Source: Litorihabitans aurantiacus
GTDB taxonomy: Bacteria; Actinomycetota; Actinomycetes; Actinomycetales; Beutenbergiaceae
Assembly: GCF_030161595.1 (NCBI RefSeq)
Contig: NZ_BSUM01000001.1
Span: forward strand, 2,480,001-2,544,000
Direction: 5' to 3'
DNA length: 64,000 bases
Shown here: positions 39,666 through 48,949 of the stretch, one piece after another
Position numbering within the stretch: position 1 is the first letter of the stretch
Layout of the letters: each line of letters opens with the position of its first letter
Notes under the pieces: generated by a model
Seen by the model: only the letters and a program-made list of their open reading frames with translations
Databases searched by the model: none
What the model was told of the DNA's origin: nothing
Made by a program: the position numbers and the translations under genes

Positions 39666-41266
39666 CCGGTCACCTCCCGCAGCGTGAGCGGACCGACCGT
39701 GACGTCGCCGTCACCGATCGCGTACGGCCCGGCGACGACACCGACGAAACCGCCCGCGTGGACGGTGGCGAGGTGCGCGACGTCGACCGTCCCCAGCCCG
39801 ACGGCGTCGCCGTCCCGCGGCGTCCAGGTCGGCCGGGCGGACCGGCCCGCGACCGTGATCCCGAGGCGTCCGGCGCCGGTGACGGCGGGTCCGCTCGTCG
39901 TGGTCAGCTCGCCGTCGCGGCACGTCGTGACGACGACGTGGCGCGCGTGCGGCGCGCCCTCGCCGTCGCTCGCCGCCGTCCGGATCCCGACCGTGAGCCA
40001 CTGCCGGGTGGAGTGCCGCAGGGCCAGACCCACCTCGGCCACCCCGGCGTCGACGGCCGCACCACCGGGTACCTCCAGCGCGAGGCTCGAGCGCGGCGAC
40101 AGCAGGCGGCGACCGAGGAACGCGGGCTCGGCGTGGTCGAGCCCCCGCCCCGCGCGCAGGCGCGGCGCCTCGGGGTCGGTGAGGTCCGCGACCACCTCGG
40201 GCAGCCGCCGCACCGCGATCCACGGCGAGCGCGGGGGCGGCCCGACCTCGCCGCGCGCGACGCCGTCGGGCCCGCCCGGTTCGGGCACGAGGGTGCCGAC
40301 GCCGGGGGCGAAACGGGGCCAGCCGTCGACCCACGCCACCGGGACCAGGAACGTCTCGCGCCCGAGCAGGTCGACGCCGTCGACCATCCGCGAGGCGAGG
40401 CACACCGCCCACCACGACCCGTCGGCCGCCTCGACGAGGTCGCCGTGGCCGACGTTCGTGACGGCCGTGCCCGGGCCGAGGTGGCGGTGCGTCAGCGCGG
40501 GGTTGTCGAGGAAGACCTCGAACGGACCGAGCGGCGAGGTGGCGCGCGCGGTGACGATCGCGTGGTGCTCACCCGTGCCGCCCTCGGCCGCGACGAGCAC
40601 GACGTGCTCGTCCCGCCGGACCAGGTGCGGCCCCTCGGTCCACGCACCGCCGACCAGCGCGGTCGAGAAGACCACGGCCTCGGTGCCGACGAGCTGCAGC
40701 GTGCCGGGGTCGACCTCGCGGACCCAGATCTCGCCCTGGTGCTCCCACCGCGGCTCGGCCGCGGCGCGTGCTCCGTGGGCCCAGATCCGGCCGTCGTCGT
40801 CGAGCAGCAGCGACGGGTCGATCCCGGTGCTGTCGTGCCACCAGACCGGTGCCGACCAGGGCCCGGCGGCGTCCGTGGCCGTCATCGCGAAGTTCCCCGA
40901 CGCCCCCTCCGGACCGCCCAGGTGCGTGCACACGAGGAGGAACCGCGCGCCGTCGTGCCGCAGGGTCGGGGCGTAGAGCCCGCCGGAGTCGCCGACGCCC
41001 GCGTACTCCAGCTGGTCGGTGACGGCGTGGCCGACGTGCTCCCACGTCACCAGGTCGCGCGAGCGGTGGATCGGGAGCCCGGGCAGGTACTCGAACGTCG
41101 AGCTGACGAGGTAGAACCAGACGTCCGGCGCCCCCGGAGGACCGTGGTCGACCCGGCACACGGACGGGTCGGGGTGGAAGCCGGGCAGCACCGGGTTGGT
41201 CGCCCCCTCCCACGCCTCCGGCCGCACGACGACGGAGCGCACGTCGATCGCGCGCGCGTTGCTCAC
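39662..41266 (-). CDS. GH43 beta-xylosidase / alpha-L-arabinofuranosidase (cytoplasmic)
   Basis: A 534-residue GH43 enzyme and paralogue of the downstream GH43. Catalytic residues: Asp in [11 protein letters not shown], Asp in [14 protein letters not shown], and Glu in [13 protein letters not shown]. The propeller domain (about 20-320) is followed by a C-terminal concanavalin-like sandwich. It starts at GTG 41266, overlapping the GH31 stop, and ends overlapping GH95. The presence of two GH43 enzymes suggests two different linkages or sugars, for example arabinosyl and xylosyl side chains. This is inference. Confidence 0.9.
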   Translation of the reverse strand: MSNARAIDVRSVVVRPEAWEGATNPVLPGFHPDPSVCRVDHGPPGAPDVWFYLVSSTFEYLPGLPIHRSRDLVTWEHVGHAVTDQLEYAGVGDSGGLYAPTLRHDGARFLLVCTHLGGPEGASGNFAMTATDAAGPWSAPVWWHDSTGIDPSLLLDDDGRIWAHGARAAAEPRWEHQGEIWVREVDPGTLQLVGTEAVVFSTALVGGAWTEGPHLVRRDEHVVLVAAEGGTGEHHAIVTARATSPLGPFEVFLDNPALTHRHLGPGTAVTNVGHGDLVEAADGSWWAVCLASRMVDGVDLLGRETFLVPVAWVDGWPRFAPGVGTLVPEPGGPDGVARGEVGPPPRSPWIAVRRLPEVVADLTDPEAPRLRAGRGLDHAEPAFLGRRLLSPRSSLALEVPGGAAVDAGVAEVGLALRHSTRQWLTVGIRTAASDGEGAPHARHVVVTTCRDGELTTTSGPAVTGAGRLGITVAGRSARPTWTPRDGDAVGLGTVDVAHLATVHAGGFVGVVAGPYAIGDGDVTVGPLTLREVTG

Positions 41267-43554
41267 CCGGCCGCCCCGAGCGTCACGACGACCTCGCCGA
41301 CGCCGCCCGCCGAGCCGACCGGCTCGCCCAGCGCACCGAGCGCGACCGACCACGCCGCGGTGGCGTCCGTGCTGCTCACGCGCACCTCCTCGCCGTCGCG
41401 GACGACCCGGAAGGTGGCGGGCGCACCGGTGCCGCCGGGCACGGTGGTGACCGCGTCGTAGCCGTCGGGCAGCTCGAACAGACGCAGCACGACGCCGTCG
41501 GCCCACGCGTACTCGGGCGTGTCCGTCACGGCGCCCACGGGCAGCACGGTGCCGGGGCGCACGTACAGCGGCAGCGAGTCGAACCCGTGCTCCTCCGCGC
41601 GCCAGCCCCGGCCCTCGACCCGCTCGCCCGTCAGGAGGTGGGTCCACGTGCCCCCGGGCAGGTAGACCTCGGTCCGCCGGCCGGCGGAGAACACCGGGGC
41701 GACCAGGAGCGAGGACCCCAGGAGGTACTGCGTACCGAGGCCCGCCACGCCCCGGTCCCGGGGGAACTCCAGCGCCATCGCGCGCATCACCGGTACCCCG
41801 GTGCTGCTGGCCGTCTCGCCGACCGCCCCCAGGTAGGGCATGAGGCTCATCTTGAGCCGGGTGAAGGCGCGCGTGACGTCCACCGCCTCGTCGTCGAACG
41901 CCCACGGCACCCGGTAGGAGTTCGACCCGTGGAGCCGGGAGTGGGAGGACAGCAGCCCGAAGGCGACCCAGCGCTTGAACACCGCGGGGTCGGGCGTGCC
42001 CTCGAAGCCGCCGATGTCGTGGCTCCAGAACCCGAACCCGCTCATCCCGAGCGAGAGGCCGCCGCGCAGCGACTCGGCCATCGCCACGAACGTCGACTCG
42101 CAGTCGCCGCCCCAGTGCACGGGGAACTGCTGGCCGCCGGCCGTGGCCGAGCGCGCGAACAGCACGGCCTCGCCCTCGCCGCGCTCGGCCTCGAGCAGGT
42201 CGAAGACGGCCTTGTTGTACAGCTGCGGGTAGGTGTTGTGCATGCGCTGCGGGTCGCTGCCGTCGTGCCAGACGACGTCGGTGGGGATGCGCTCGCCGAA
42301 GTCCGTCTTGAAGCAGTCCACGCCGTCGTCCAGCAGGGCCCGCAGCTTGCCCTGGTACCAGGCCACGGCCTCGGGGTTGGTGAAGTCCACCAGCGCCATC
42401 CCCGCCTGCCACTTGTCCCACTGCCACACGCCGCCGTCGGGCGCCGTGACGAGGTAGCCGAGCTCGCGGCCCTCCGCGAACAGGTGGCTGCGCTGCGCGA
42501 TGTAGGGGTTGATCCAGACGCAGATGCGCAGCCCCCTGGCCTTGAGGCGCGCGAGCATCCCCGCCGGGTCGGGGAACATCGCCGGGTCCCACAGGAAGTC
42601 CGACCAGTGGAACCGCCGCATCCAGAAGCAGTCGAAGTGGAAGACCGACAGCGGGAGGTCGCGCTCCGCCATCCCGTCCACGAACGAGGTGACGGTCTCC
42701 TCGTCGTAGCTCGTGGTGAACGACGTCGACAGCCACAGCCCGTAGCTCCACGCCGGCACGCGCGCGGGCCGCCCGGTCAGCTCCGTGTACCGCTCGAGGA
42801 TCTCGGTCGGCGTGTCCCCGTAGACGACGTAGTACTGCAGCTCGGAGCCCGCGACCGAGAACTGGGCGCGCGAGACGACCTCGGTGCCGATCTCGAACGA
42901 GACCCGCTCGGGGTGGGCCACGAAGAGGCCGTAGCCGGCGTCGGAGAGGTAGAACGGCACGTTCTTGTACGCCTGCTCGGAGGCGGTCCCGCCGTCCTCG
43001 TTCCAGATGTCGACGCTCTGGCCGTTCTTGGCGAACGTGCCGAACCGCTCGCCGAGGCCGTAGATCGTCTCGCCGACCCCCATCGTCAGCTGCTCCCGCA
43101 CGAACGGGCCCTGCGGCGTGCTCAGGACCGCGACGCTCTGCGCCATCGAGGAGGTCAGCACGCGGCCGTCGGGCGCCACCATCTCCACGCCCCACGGTCC
43201 GTCGGTCGCCACGCGCGCGGTGAGCCGGCCCGCCGTCAGCGTGGCCGGACCCTTGCCCGTCGCCTCGGGGAGCTCGATCGCGACGTCGTGCTCGCGCGAG
43301 GCGAGCGCGAAGTGCGGGCCCCGGTCGAGCCCGCCCAGGTGGTGGGAGATGCGGACGCCGACGACGTCGGGCAGCGGCGAGCTGAGCCGCACCGTGATCA
43401 CGGGGCGGTTCAGGGTGTCACCGCGCGCGTCGATGATCGCGGTGGGCGCGTGGACGAGGAGGTCCGCGCCGTCGACGACGACGTCGTCGATGTCGCGGGG
43501 CCGCAGCGCCTCGACCCCGGGTCGGAGCTGCCAGTAGCCGTCGGTGAACTTCAT
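41263..43554 (-). CDS. GH31 alpha-xylosidase (YicI-like, cytoplasmic)
   Basis: A 763-residue GH31 enzyme close in layout to YicI alpha-xylosidase. It starts MKFTDGYWQLRPGV, the typical YicI-like opening. The nucleophile Asp is in DCFKTDFGERIP and the acid/base Asp is in WGGDCEST. The insert blocks LPLSVFHFDCFWM and SGFGFWSHDIGGFEG match the subfamily. It removes alpha-linked xylose from the non-reducing end of xyloglucan oligosaccharides. It lies between GH42 and GH43 with 4-bp overlaps at both ends. No signal peptide, so substrates must be imported. Confidence 0.92.
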   Translation of the reverse strand: MKFTDGYWQLRPGVEALRPRDIDDVVVDGADLLVHAPTAIIDARGDTLNRPVITVRLSSPLPDVVGVRISHHLGGLDRGPHFALASREHDVAIELPEATGKGPATLTAGRLTARVATDGPWGVEMVAPDGRVLTSSMAQSVAVLSTPQGPFVREQLTMGVGETIYGLGERFGTFAKNGQSVDIWNEDGGTASEQAYKNVPFYLSDAGYGLFVAHPERVSFEIGTEVVSRAQFSVAGSELQYYVVYGDTPTEILERYTELTGRPARVPAWSYGLWLSTSFTTSYDEETVTSFVDGMAERDLPLSVFHFDCFWMRRFHWSDFLWDPAMFPDPAGMLARLKARGLRICVWINPYIAQRSHLFAEGRELGYLVTAPDGGVWQWDKWQAGMALVDFTNPEAVAWYQGKLRALLDDGVDCFKTDFGERIPTDVVWHDGSDPQRMHNTYPQLYNKAVFDLLEAERGEGEAVLFARSATAGGQQFPVHWGGDCESTFVAMAESLRGGLSLGMSGFGFWSHDIGGFEGTPDPAVFKRWVAFGLLSSHSRLHGSNSYRVPWAFDDEAVDVTRAFTRLKMSLMPYLGAVGETASSTGVPVMRAMALEFPRDRGVAGLGTQYLLGSSLLVAPVFSAGRRTEVYLPGGTWTHLLTGERVEGRGWRAEEHGFDSLPLYVRPGTVLPVGAVTDTPEYAWADGVVLRLFELPDGYDAVTTVPGGTGAPATFRVVRDGEEVRVSSTDATAAWSVALGALGEPVGSAGGVGEVVVTLGAAG

Positions 43555-45653
43555 CGTGTCTCCATCAGGACGAGGACGTCCTCGGGCGCGAGCGGCACGA
43601 GGGTGTCGGTGGGGTCGGTGGTGGGTGGGGTCGCGAGCGGGCCGGTGAGCAGGTCGACGAGGTCGGCCGTGGGCGGGGCGCCGAGCGCGGCGGCGAGCTC
43701 GCGGCGCGCCAGCCGCACCTCGCGCCCGGTGTGGTTGAGCACGACGAGCGCGTCGCCGCGGCGCACGACCTCGACGCCGACGGGTGCGCCCGGCAGCGGC
43801 GGCGCCACCCCGGCCTCGGCCAGGGCCCCGTGCAGCACCCCGGCGAGGTCCGTCTCCTCGAGCACGCCCGCGACGAGGCGGGCGCTGCCGCCGGCCGCGG
43901 TGCCGCCGTCGCCGTCCGCGACGCGTCGCGTGACGACGGCGGCACCGGCCAGGTGCTCCAGCCCAGGCAGCACGTCGGCGCCGCCGAGCGCGAGCAGCAC
44001 CTCGGCGTCGCTCGCGTCCGTGTGGCCGACGTAGTCCCGCACCCGGGCCACGCGGCCGTCCGCCCAGCGTGCGGGGACCCCGCCGTCGGGCAGCGGGACG
44101 TGCTCCTGCACGCCGGCGCCCAGGACGTCCCCCACCAGCGCGGGGGTGCGTCCGGCGTGCAGGTGCGTCAACGGGTCGGTGACGCCGCAGAAGGGCCCGA
44201 CCACGAGGTGCCCGCCACCGGCGACGTACTCCCGCCACGTGCGCGCGACGGCGTCGTCGACGACGTGGGTGGCCGGGGCGAGCACCGCGCGGTAGCCGGA
44301 GAGGTCGGCGGTGGGGGCGACGACGTCGACCGCCACCCGCGCGTCCCACAGCACGCGGTGCCAGGCCCGCAGCGTCCCGAGCGGGTCGAGGCGGTCGGTG
44401 GGCATCGCCTCCCCCGTCGCCGCCCACCACGAGGGCCAGTCCCACAGCAGCGCCACCTCGGGCCGCGAGCGGCTCCCGACCACGGGTGCGAGGCGCGCGA
44501 GGTCGGCACCGAGCCGCCGCACCCCGGCGTGCACCGCGGTGTCGGGACCCGCCGTCGGGAGCATCGCGGAGTGGAAGCGCTCCGGGCCGGAACGCGCCTG
44601 GCGCCACTGGAAGAAGCACACGCCGTCGGCGCCGTGCGCCACGGCCTGGAGCGACTCCAGGCGCGAGCGGGCGGGCGACTTGGTCAGGTTGTGCGCGCGC
44701 CAGCTCACGCCGCTCGTGGCGGACTCCATGAGCAGCCACGGTCGGCCGCCGCGCAGCGAGCGCATCAGGTCCTGGGTCAGCGCGGCGTCGGCGAGGGAGC
44801 CGGGGTCGCCGGGATCGGGGTAGGCGTCGTCGGCGACGACGTCGACGTCCGCCGCCCACGAGCCGTAGTCGGCCAGCGGGAAGAATCCCATGAAGTTGGT
44901 GGTGACGGCCCGGTCGGGGTCGAGCTCGCGGATGACGGCGCGCTGCTCGCGGTAGACCTCCCGCAGCTCGTCGGAGGTGAACCGGCGGAAGTCCAGGGCC
45001 TGCGCCGGGTTGCGGTGGTAGGGCACGGCCCGGGGCGGTTCGACCTCGTCGAGGCTGCGGTAGCCCTGCGACCACACGCTCGTGGCCCACGCGTCGTTCA
45101 GCGCCTCGACCGTGCCGTACCGGTCCTGCAGCCACCGGCGGAAGGCGGCCGCGGCGACGTCGGAGTGGTCGACCTGGCCCAGCTCGTTGCCGACGTGCCA
45201 CATCACGACGGCGGGGTGGTCGACGAACGCCCCGACCACGGCGCGGGTGATCGCGAGCGCGGCCTCGCGGTAGCGCGGTGAGGACGGGCTGAACTGGTTG
45301 CGCGACCCGTGGGTCAGCCGCACGCCGTCGGCCGTGACCGGCCGCGTCTCGGGGTGCAGCACGCCGAGCCAGGGCGGCGGCGAGGCCGTCGGCGTGGCGA
45401 GGTCGACGGCGACACCGCCCTCGTGCAGCAGGTCCAGCACCTCGCGCAGCCAGTCCAGCTCGAACCGGCCGGGTTCGGGCTCGAGCCGGGACCACGAGAA
45501 GACGCCGACGGTCACGAGGGTCACGCCGGCGCGGCGCATCAGCGCGACGTCCTCGAGCCAGACCGACCGGTCCCACTGCTCGGGGTTGTAGTCGCCGCCG
45601 AAGGCGATCACGGGTAGGGGCCAGCTGCGGCGCTCCCGGGTCTGCGACGTCAT
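43551..45653 (-). CDS. GH42 beta-galactosidase (cytoplasmic)
   Basis: A 700-residue family 42 enzyme. It opens with FGGDYNPEQWDRSVWLEDV; the acid/base Glu is in WHVGNELG and the nucleophile Glu is in LLMESATS. Domain order is TIM barrel (about 10-390), trimerisation domain (about 395-610) and a C-terminal beta domain. It is the first gene of the six-gene operon. GGAGG lies four bases before ATG 45653, and a palindromic operator lies 18-35 bases upstream. In this setting it would remove galactose (after fucose) from xyloglucan side chains. Confidence 0.92.
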   Translation of the reverse strand: MTSQTRERRSWPLPVIAFGGDYNPEQWDRSVWLEDVALMRRAGVTLVTVGVFSWSRLEPEPGRFELDWLREVLDLLHEGGVAVDLATPTASPPPWLGVLHPETRPVTADGVRLTHGSRNQFSPSSPRYREAALAITRAVVGAFVDHPAVVMWHVGNELGQVDHSDVAAAAFRRWLQDRYGTVEALNDAWATSVWSQGYRSLDEVEPPRAVPYHRNPAQALDFRRFTSDELREVYREQRAVIRELDPDRAVTTNFMGFFPLADYGSWAADVDVVADDAYPDPGDPGSLADAALTQDLMRSLRGGRPWLLMESATSGVSWRAHNLTKSPARSRLESLQAVAHGADGVCFFQWRQARSGPERFHSAMLPTAGPDTAVHAGVRRLGADLARLAPVVGSRSRPEVALLWDWPSWWAATGEAMPTDRLDPLGTLRAWHRVLWDARVAVDVVAPTADLSGYRAVLAPATHVVDDAVARTWREYVAGGGHLVVGPFCGVTDPLTHLHAGRTPALVGDVLGAGVQEHVPLPDGGVPARWADGRVARVRDYVGHTDASDAEVLLALGGADVLPGLEHLAGAAVVTRRVADGDGGTAAGGSARLVAGVLEETDLAGVLHGALAEAGVAPPLPGAPVGVEVVRRGDALVVLNHTGREVRLARRELAAALGAPPTADLVDLLTGPLATPPTTDPTDTLVPLAPEDVLVLMETR

Positions 45654-45670
45654 CGGGCCTCCACCCCCTC

Positions 45671-45688
45671 GGTCGAAGCGCTTCGACC
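45671..45688. promoter_or_regulatory. LacI-type operator of the GH42 operon
   Basis: GGTCGAAGC-GCTTCGACC is a perfect 18-bp palindrome with the central CG usual for LacI-family sites. It lies between the operon start and the divergent LacI gene, so it may control both. Confidence 0.75.
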
Positions 45689-45832
45689 CCGGCCCCCGAG
45701 CACCGGCACGACAACGGCCGAGTTTCTCCCGTCCTGTAGCGGCAGCGAGACGCTCGCGCGTCGTCGAAGGCCATCGACTACCGTGAGCCTCCGGACGGCG
45801 GCCACCGGTCGTCGCGGAGACGGGGAGCCGAC

Positions 45833-46879
45833 ATGGCCACGATCGGTGACGTGGCGCGCCGCGCCGGGGTGTCGCAGTCGACGGTGAGCTACGCGCTCTC
45901 GGGCAAGCGGCCCATCTCGGAGGAGACGCGACGCCGCATCGAGCGCGCGATCGACGAGCTCGGGTACCGGCCGCACGCCGGCGCGCGCGCCCTCGCCACG
46001 GCGCGCACCGACGTGATCGGCCTGATGGCACCCCTGCGCACGGGCGTGGACGTGCACGTCATCATGCAGTTCGTCGCCGGCGTCGTGACCGGCGCGAGCC
46101 GCAGCGGGTACGACGTGCTCCTGCTCACCCAGGACGAGGGCGTGCTCGACCGCGTCACGAGCTCCTCGATGGTCGACGCCCTCGTGGTGATGGACGTGGA
46201 GAACGACGACAAACGCCTCCCCGCGCTGGAGCGCTCGCGCCAGCCCGCCGTCCTCATCGGCCTGCCGGCGGATCCGCACGGACTGTCCTGCGTCGACCTC
46301 GACTTCGCACGGGCGGGCGCCGTCGCGGCACGTCGGCTCATCGACGCGGGCCACCGCGCGATCGCCCTGGTCGGCAGCCCCGTCGAGGTCGTCAGCCGCC
46401 ACACCTCCTACGCCGAGCGCATGACGCGCGGGTTCGTCGGCGCCTGCGAGGCCGCGGGCGTGACCTACCTGGTGGTCCCGACGGCGGCCTCCGCCGCGGG
46501 TGCGGCCGCATCGGTGGACCGCGTCCTCGGCATGATGCCGGAGGTCACGGCGCTCGTGGTCCACAACGAGGTGGCGCTGCCGCATGTGATCTCCCGTTTC
46601 CGTGAGGCTGGTCGTGGTGTGCCCGAGCAGGTGTCGGTGGTGGCGGTGTGCCCGGAGGACGTGGCGGTCTCGATGCCCGTCCCGGTCACGAGCGTGGACA
46701 TCCCGGCCGAGGCGATCGGGCGGATCGCCGTCGAGATGCTGACGGGCCTGATGGCCGATCCCGCTCGCGGGGAGGTCCGGCTCGTCAGCCCCCGACTGAC
46801 CGAGCGGGGCAGCGTGCGGGAGGTGTCGGCGCCGTCCGGCGGCACCGTCACCGGCGACCCGGCGGCCGCCACCCCGTGA
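45833..46879 (+). CDS. LacI-family transcriptional regulator
   Basis: A 348-residue repressor. The helix-turn-helix occupies residues 3-25 (IGDVARRAGVSQSTVSYALS) and the hinge helix follows near 45-58. The periplasmic-binding-like ligand domain runs from GLMAPL to the C terminus. It is divergent from the GH42 operon and convergent with the ABC importer genes. Three palindromes in the locus share the core CGAAGCGCTTCG or a close variant and are the likely targets. The inducer is probably an imported oligosaccharide; this is inference. Confidence 0.88.
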   Translation: MATIGDVARRAGVSQSTVSYALSGKRPISEETRRRIERAIDELGYRPHAGARALATARTDVIGLMAPLRTGVDVHVIMQFVAGVVTGASRSGYDVLLLTQDEGVLDRVTSSSMVDALVVMDVENDDKRLPALERSRQPAVLIGLPADPHGLSCVDLDFARAGAVAARRLIDAGHRAIALVGSPVEVVSRHTSYAERMTRGFVGACEAAGVTYLVVPTAASAAGAAASVDRVLGMMPEVTALVVHNEVALPHVISRFREAGRGVPEQVSVVAVCPEDVAVSMPVPVTSVDIPAEAIGRIAVEMLTGLMADPARGEVRLVSPRLTERGSVREVSAPSGGTVTGDPAAATP

Positions 46880-46896
46880 CCGCCGACCCGTGACCG

Positions 46897-47907
46897 CTAC
46901 CCCTTGACGGCGCCGAAGATGACGCCCTTGGTGAAGTGGCGCTGGACGAAGGGGTAGACGAGAAGGATCGGGATCAGCGCCAGGACCATGATCGCCATCT
47001 TGACCGGGAGGCCGGTCACGGCCCCGGTGGCGACGTCGACCTGGCCGGTGCCGCTGCCCGGCAGCGTGACCCCCTGCAGGACGTAGCTGCGCAGGACGAG
47101 CTGCAGCGGCCACAGGGTGTTGTCGTTGATGTAGAGCATCGCGTTGAAGAAGGCGTTGAAGTAGCCCACGCCGTAGAACAGCGCGACCACCGCGGTCACC
47201 GCCGTCGACATCGGCATCATGATCCGGCCCAGGATGCGCCAGTCGCCCGCGCCGTCGATCCGGGCGGCCTCGGTGATGGCCGGGTCGATGCCCATGAAGA
47301 AGGACCGCAGGATCAGGACGTTGAAGGCCGAGACCGCACCGGGCAGGATCAGCGCCCACAGGTTGTCGATCAGGCCGAGGTTGCTGACCAGGAGGTAGGT
47401 CGGGATCATGCCGGCCCCGAAGAACATCGTGATCAGGAAGACGAACAGGATCGGACGGTGCAGCAGCGACCCCGGCCGGGACAGGCCGTAGGCGGCCAGC
47501 ACCGAGACGACGGTCGACAGGATCGTCCCGACGGTGGTGACGACCACGCTGACCCCGGCCGCGCGGGTCACGATCCCGCCGGACAGGATCTGCGCGTAGG
47601 CCGCGATCGTCAGGTCCCCCGGGATCAGGACCATCCCGCCCGAGCGGTTGACGTCCGCGGTCGTGGAGAACGAGGTCAGCACGACCGTGTAGAGCGGGAC
47701 CAGCACGATCAGTACGACGATCGTCAGGACCAGCGCCTTGACGCCCTGACCCAGCGGGGAGGGGCGGCCCTCCCACGCGTTGCGGTGCCGGCTGACCCGC
47801 CGTCGGCGCGGCGCGGGGTCGCGGCGCGCCGCGCGCTCGGGTGCGGGTACGGGGACGGCGTCGGGACGGCTCAGCGGTCCCTGGCCCACGTCTGTCTGGA
47901 TACTCAT
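46897..47907 (-). CDS. Carbohydrate ABC transporter permease (LplC/YtcP type)
   Basis: A 336-residue permease with six predicted membrane helices, starting near residue 55 (LVLTIVVLIVLVPLYTVV). The EAA loop that contacts the ATPase is EAARIDGAGDWRILGRIMMP. An unusually basic 50-residue cytoplasmic N terminus precedes the first helix. The ATG at 47907 overlaps the stop of the partner permease by 4 bp. No ATPase gene is nearby; such systems commonly share an MsiK-type ATPase encoded elsewhere. Confidence 0.9.
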   Translation of the reverse strand: MSIQTDVGQGPLSRPDAVPVPAPERAARRDPAPRRRRVSRHRNAWEGRPSPLGQGVKALVLTIVVLIVLVPLYTVVLTSFSTTADVNRSGGMVLIPGDLTIAAYAQILSGGIVTRAAGVSVVVTTVGTILSTVVSVLAAYGLSRPGSLLHRPILFVFLITMFFGAGMIPTYLLVSNLGLIDNLWALILPGAVSAFNVLILRSFFMGIDPAITEAARIDGAGDWRILGRIMMPMSTAVTAVVALFYGVGYFNAFFNAMLYINDNTLWPLQLVLRSYVLQGVTLPGSGTGQVDVATGAVTGLPVKMAIMVLALIPILLVYPFVQRHFTKGVIFGAVKG

Positions 47908-48949
47908 GACTTCCTGTACACCCCGTCCTCACCGAACACGTGCGCGAGCTTGTTGGCACCCAGCACCAGCGCCAGGGACACCAGCCCCTTGACCAGACCC
48001 GCCGCCGCGGCGAAGGCCCAGTCCCCGTTGACGACACCCTGGTAGTACACGTAGGTGTCGATGACCTCGGCGACCCCGGCGCCCACGGCGCCGCGCTGCA
48101 GGATCAGCTGCTCGAACCCGACCGTCAGCGCGTCGCCCAGCCGCAGGATCAGCAGCAGGATGATCACCGGCCGGATCGCCGGCAGCGTGATGTGCCACAT
48201 CCGGCGCCAGCGGCCCGCGCCGTCCATCGCCGAGGCCTCGTAGTGGGCCGGGTCCACCGTGGCCAGCGCCGCGAGGAAGATGATGATGCCCCAGCCCGCG
48301 TCCTTCCAGACCGCCTGCGAGGTGATGAGGAGCAGGAACGTGTCCGGGTTCGTCATGAGGTCGAACCCGCTGAAGCCACCCTGGGCCAGCAACCGGTTGA
48401 CCAGCCCCGCGCCGCCGAAGATCTGCTGGAAGATCGTCACCACCAGCACCCACGAGAAGAAGTGCGGCAGGTAGATGATCGACTGGATCGTGGTGCGGAT
48501 CGTCGGCGTCACCACGCTGTTGAGCAGCAGCGCCAGCACGATCGGGATCGGGAAGAAGAACACCAGCTGGAAGCCCGTGATCAGCAGCGTGTTGCCGACC
48601 GCGTGCAGGAACTGCGGGTTGTTGAACACCCGCACGAAGTTGTCCCACCCCACGAACGGGCTGTTGGTGATCCCGACGTACGGGGAGTAGTCCTGCCACG
48701 CGATGACGTTGCCGAGCATCGGCACGTAGGCGAACACCACCAGCAGCCCCACGGCCGGCAGCGTCATCAGCAGCAGGCTCCGGTCCCGGCGCAGCCGGTC
48801 GCGCCACGTGATCCGGTTCAGCGGCACGCCGTTGTGGTGGGTCGGGCGCGGCGCGCGCCCACCACGACGGGCGCCGCGCCCGCCGTCCTCCCCACCGGCC
48901 CCGGGGAGGTGGTCCCCGGGGCCGGCGCGCCGCTCGCCTGGACGGTCAT
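47904..48949 (-). CDS. Carbohydrate ABC transporter permease (LplB type); one frameshift near start
   Basis: Six membrane helices and the EAA loop YEASAMDGAGRWRRMWHITLP mark this as the second permease of the importer. The well-supported frame starts at or before residue MPLNRITWRDRL (48827). The ATG at 48949 overlaps the lipoprotein stop by 4 bp and would make a natural start, but it is in a different frame. One added base, for example in the C run 48890-48893, joins them into 348 residues. If no error exists, the gene starts at 48827 or the nearby GTG. Confidence 0.85.

Noticed and set aside
37332-40976. A plus-strand open frame of over 1200 codons
   Set aside because: It is antisense to the GH95 and GH43 genes, its product is Arg/Ala/Gly-rich without any domain, and such frames are expected opposite GC-rich genes.
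41263-45774. One 1503-codon minus frame that would fuse GH31 with upstream sequence
   Set aside because: The N-terminal 740 codons are an out-of-frame reading of the GH42 gene; GH31 starts at the coupled ATG 43554.
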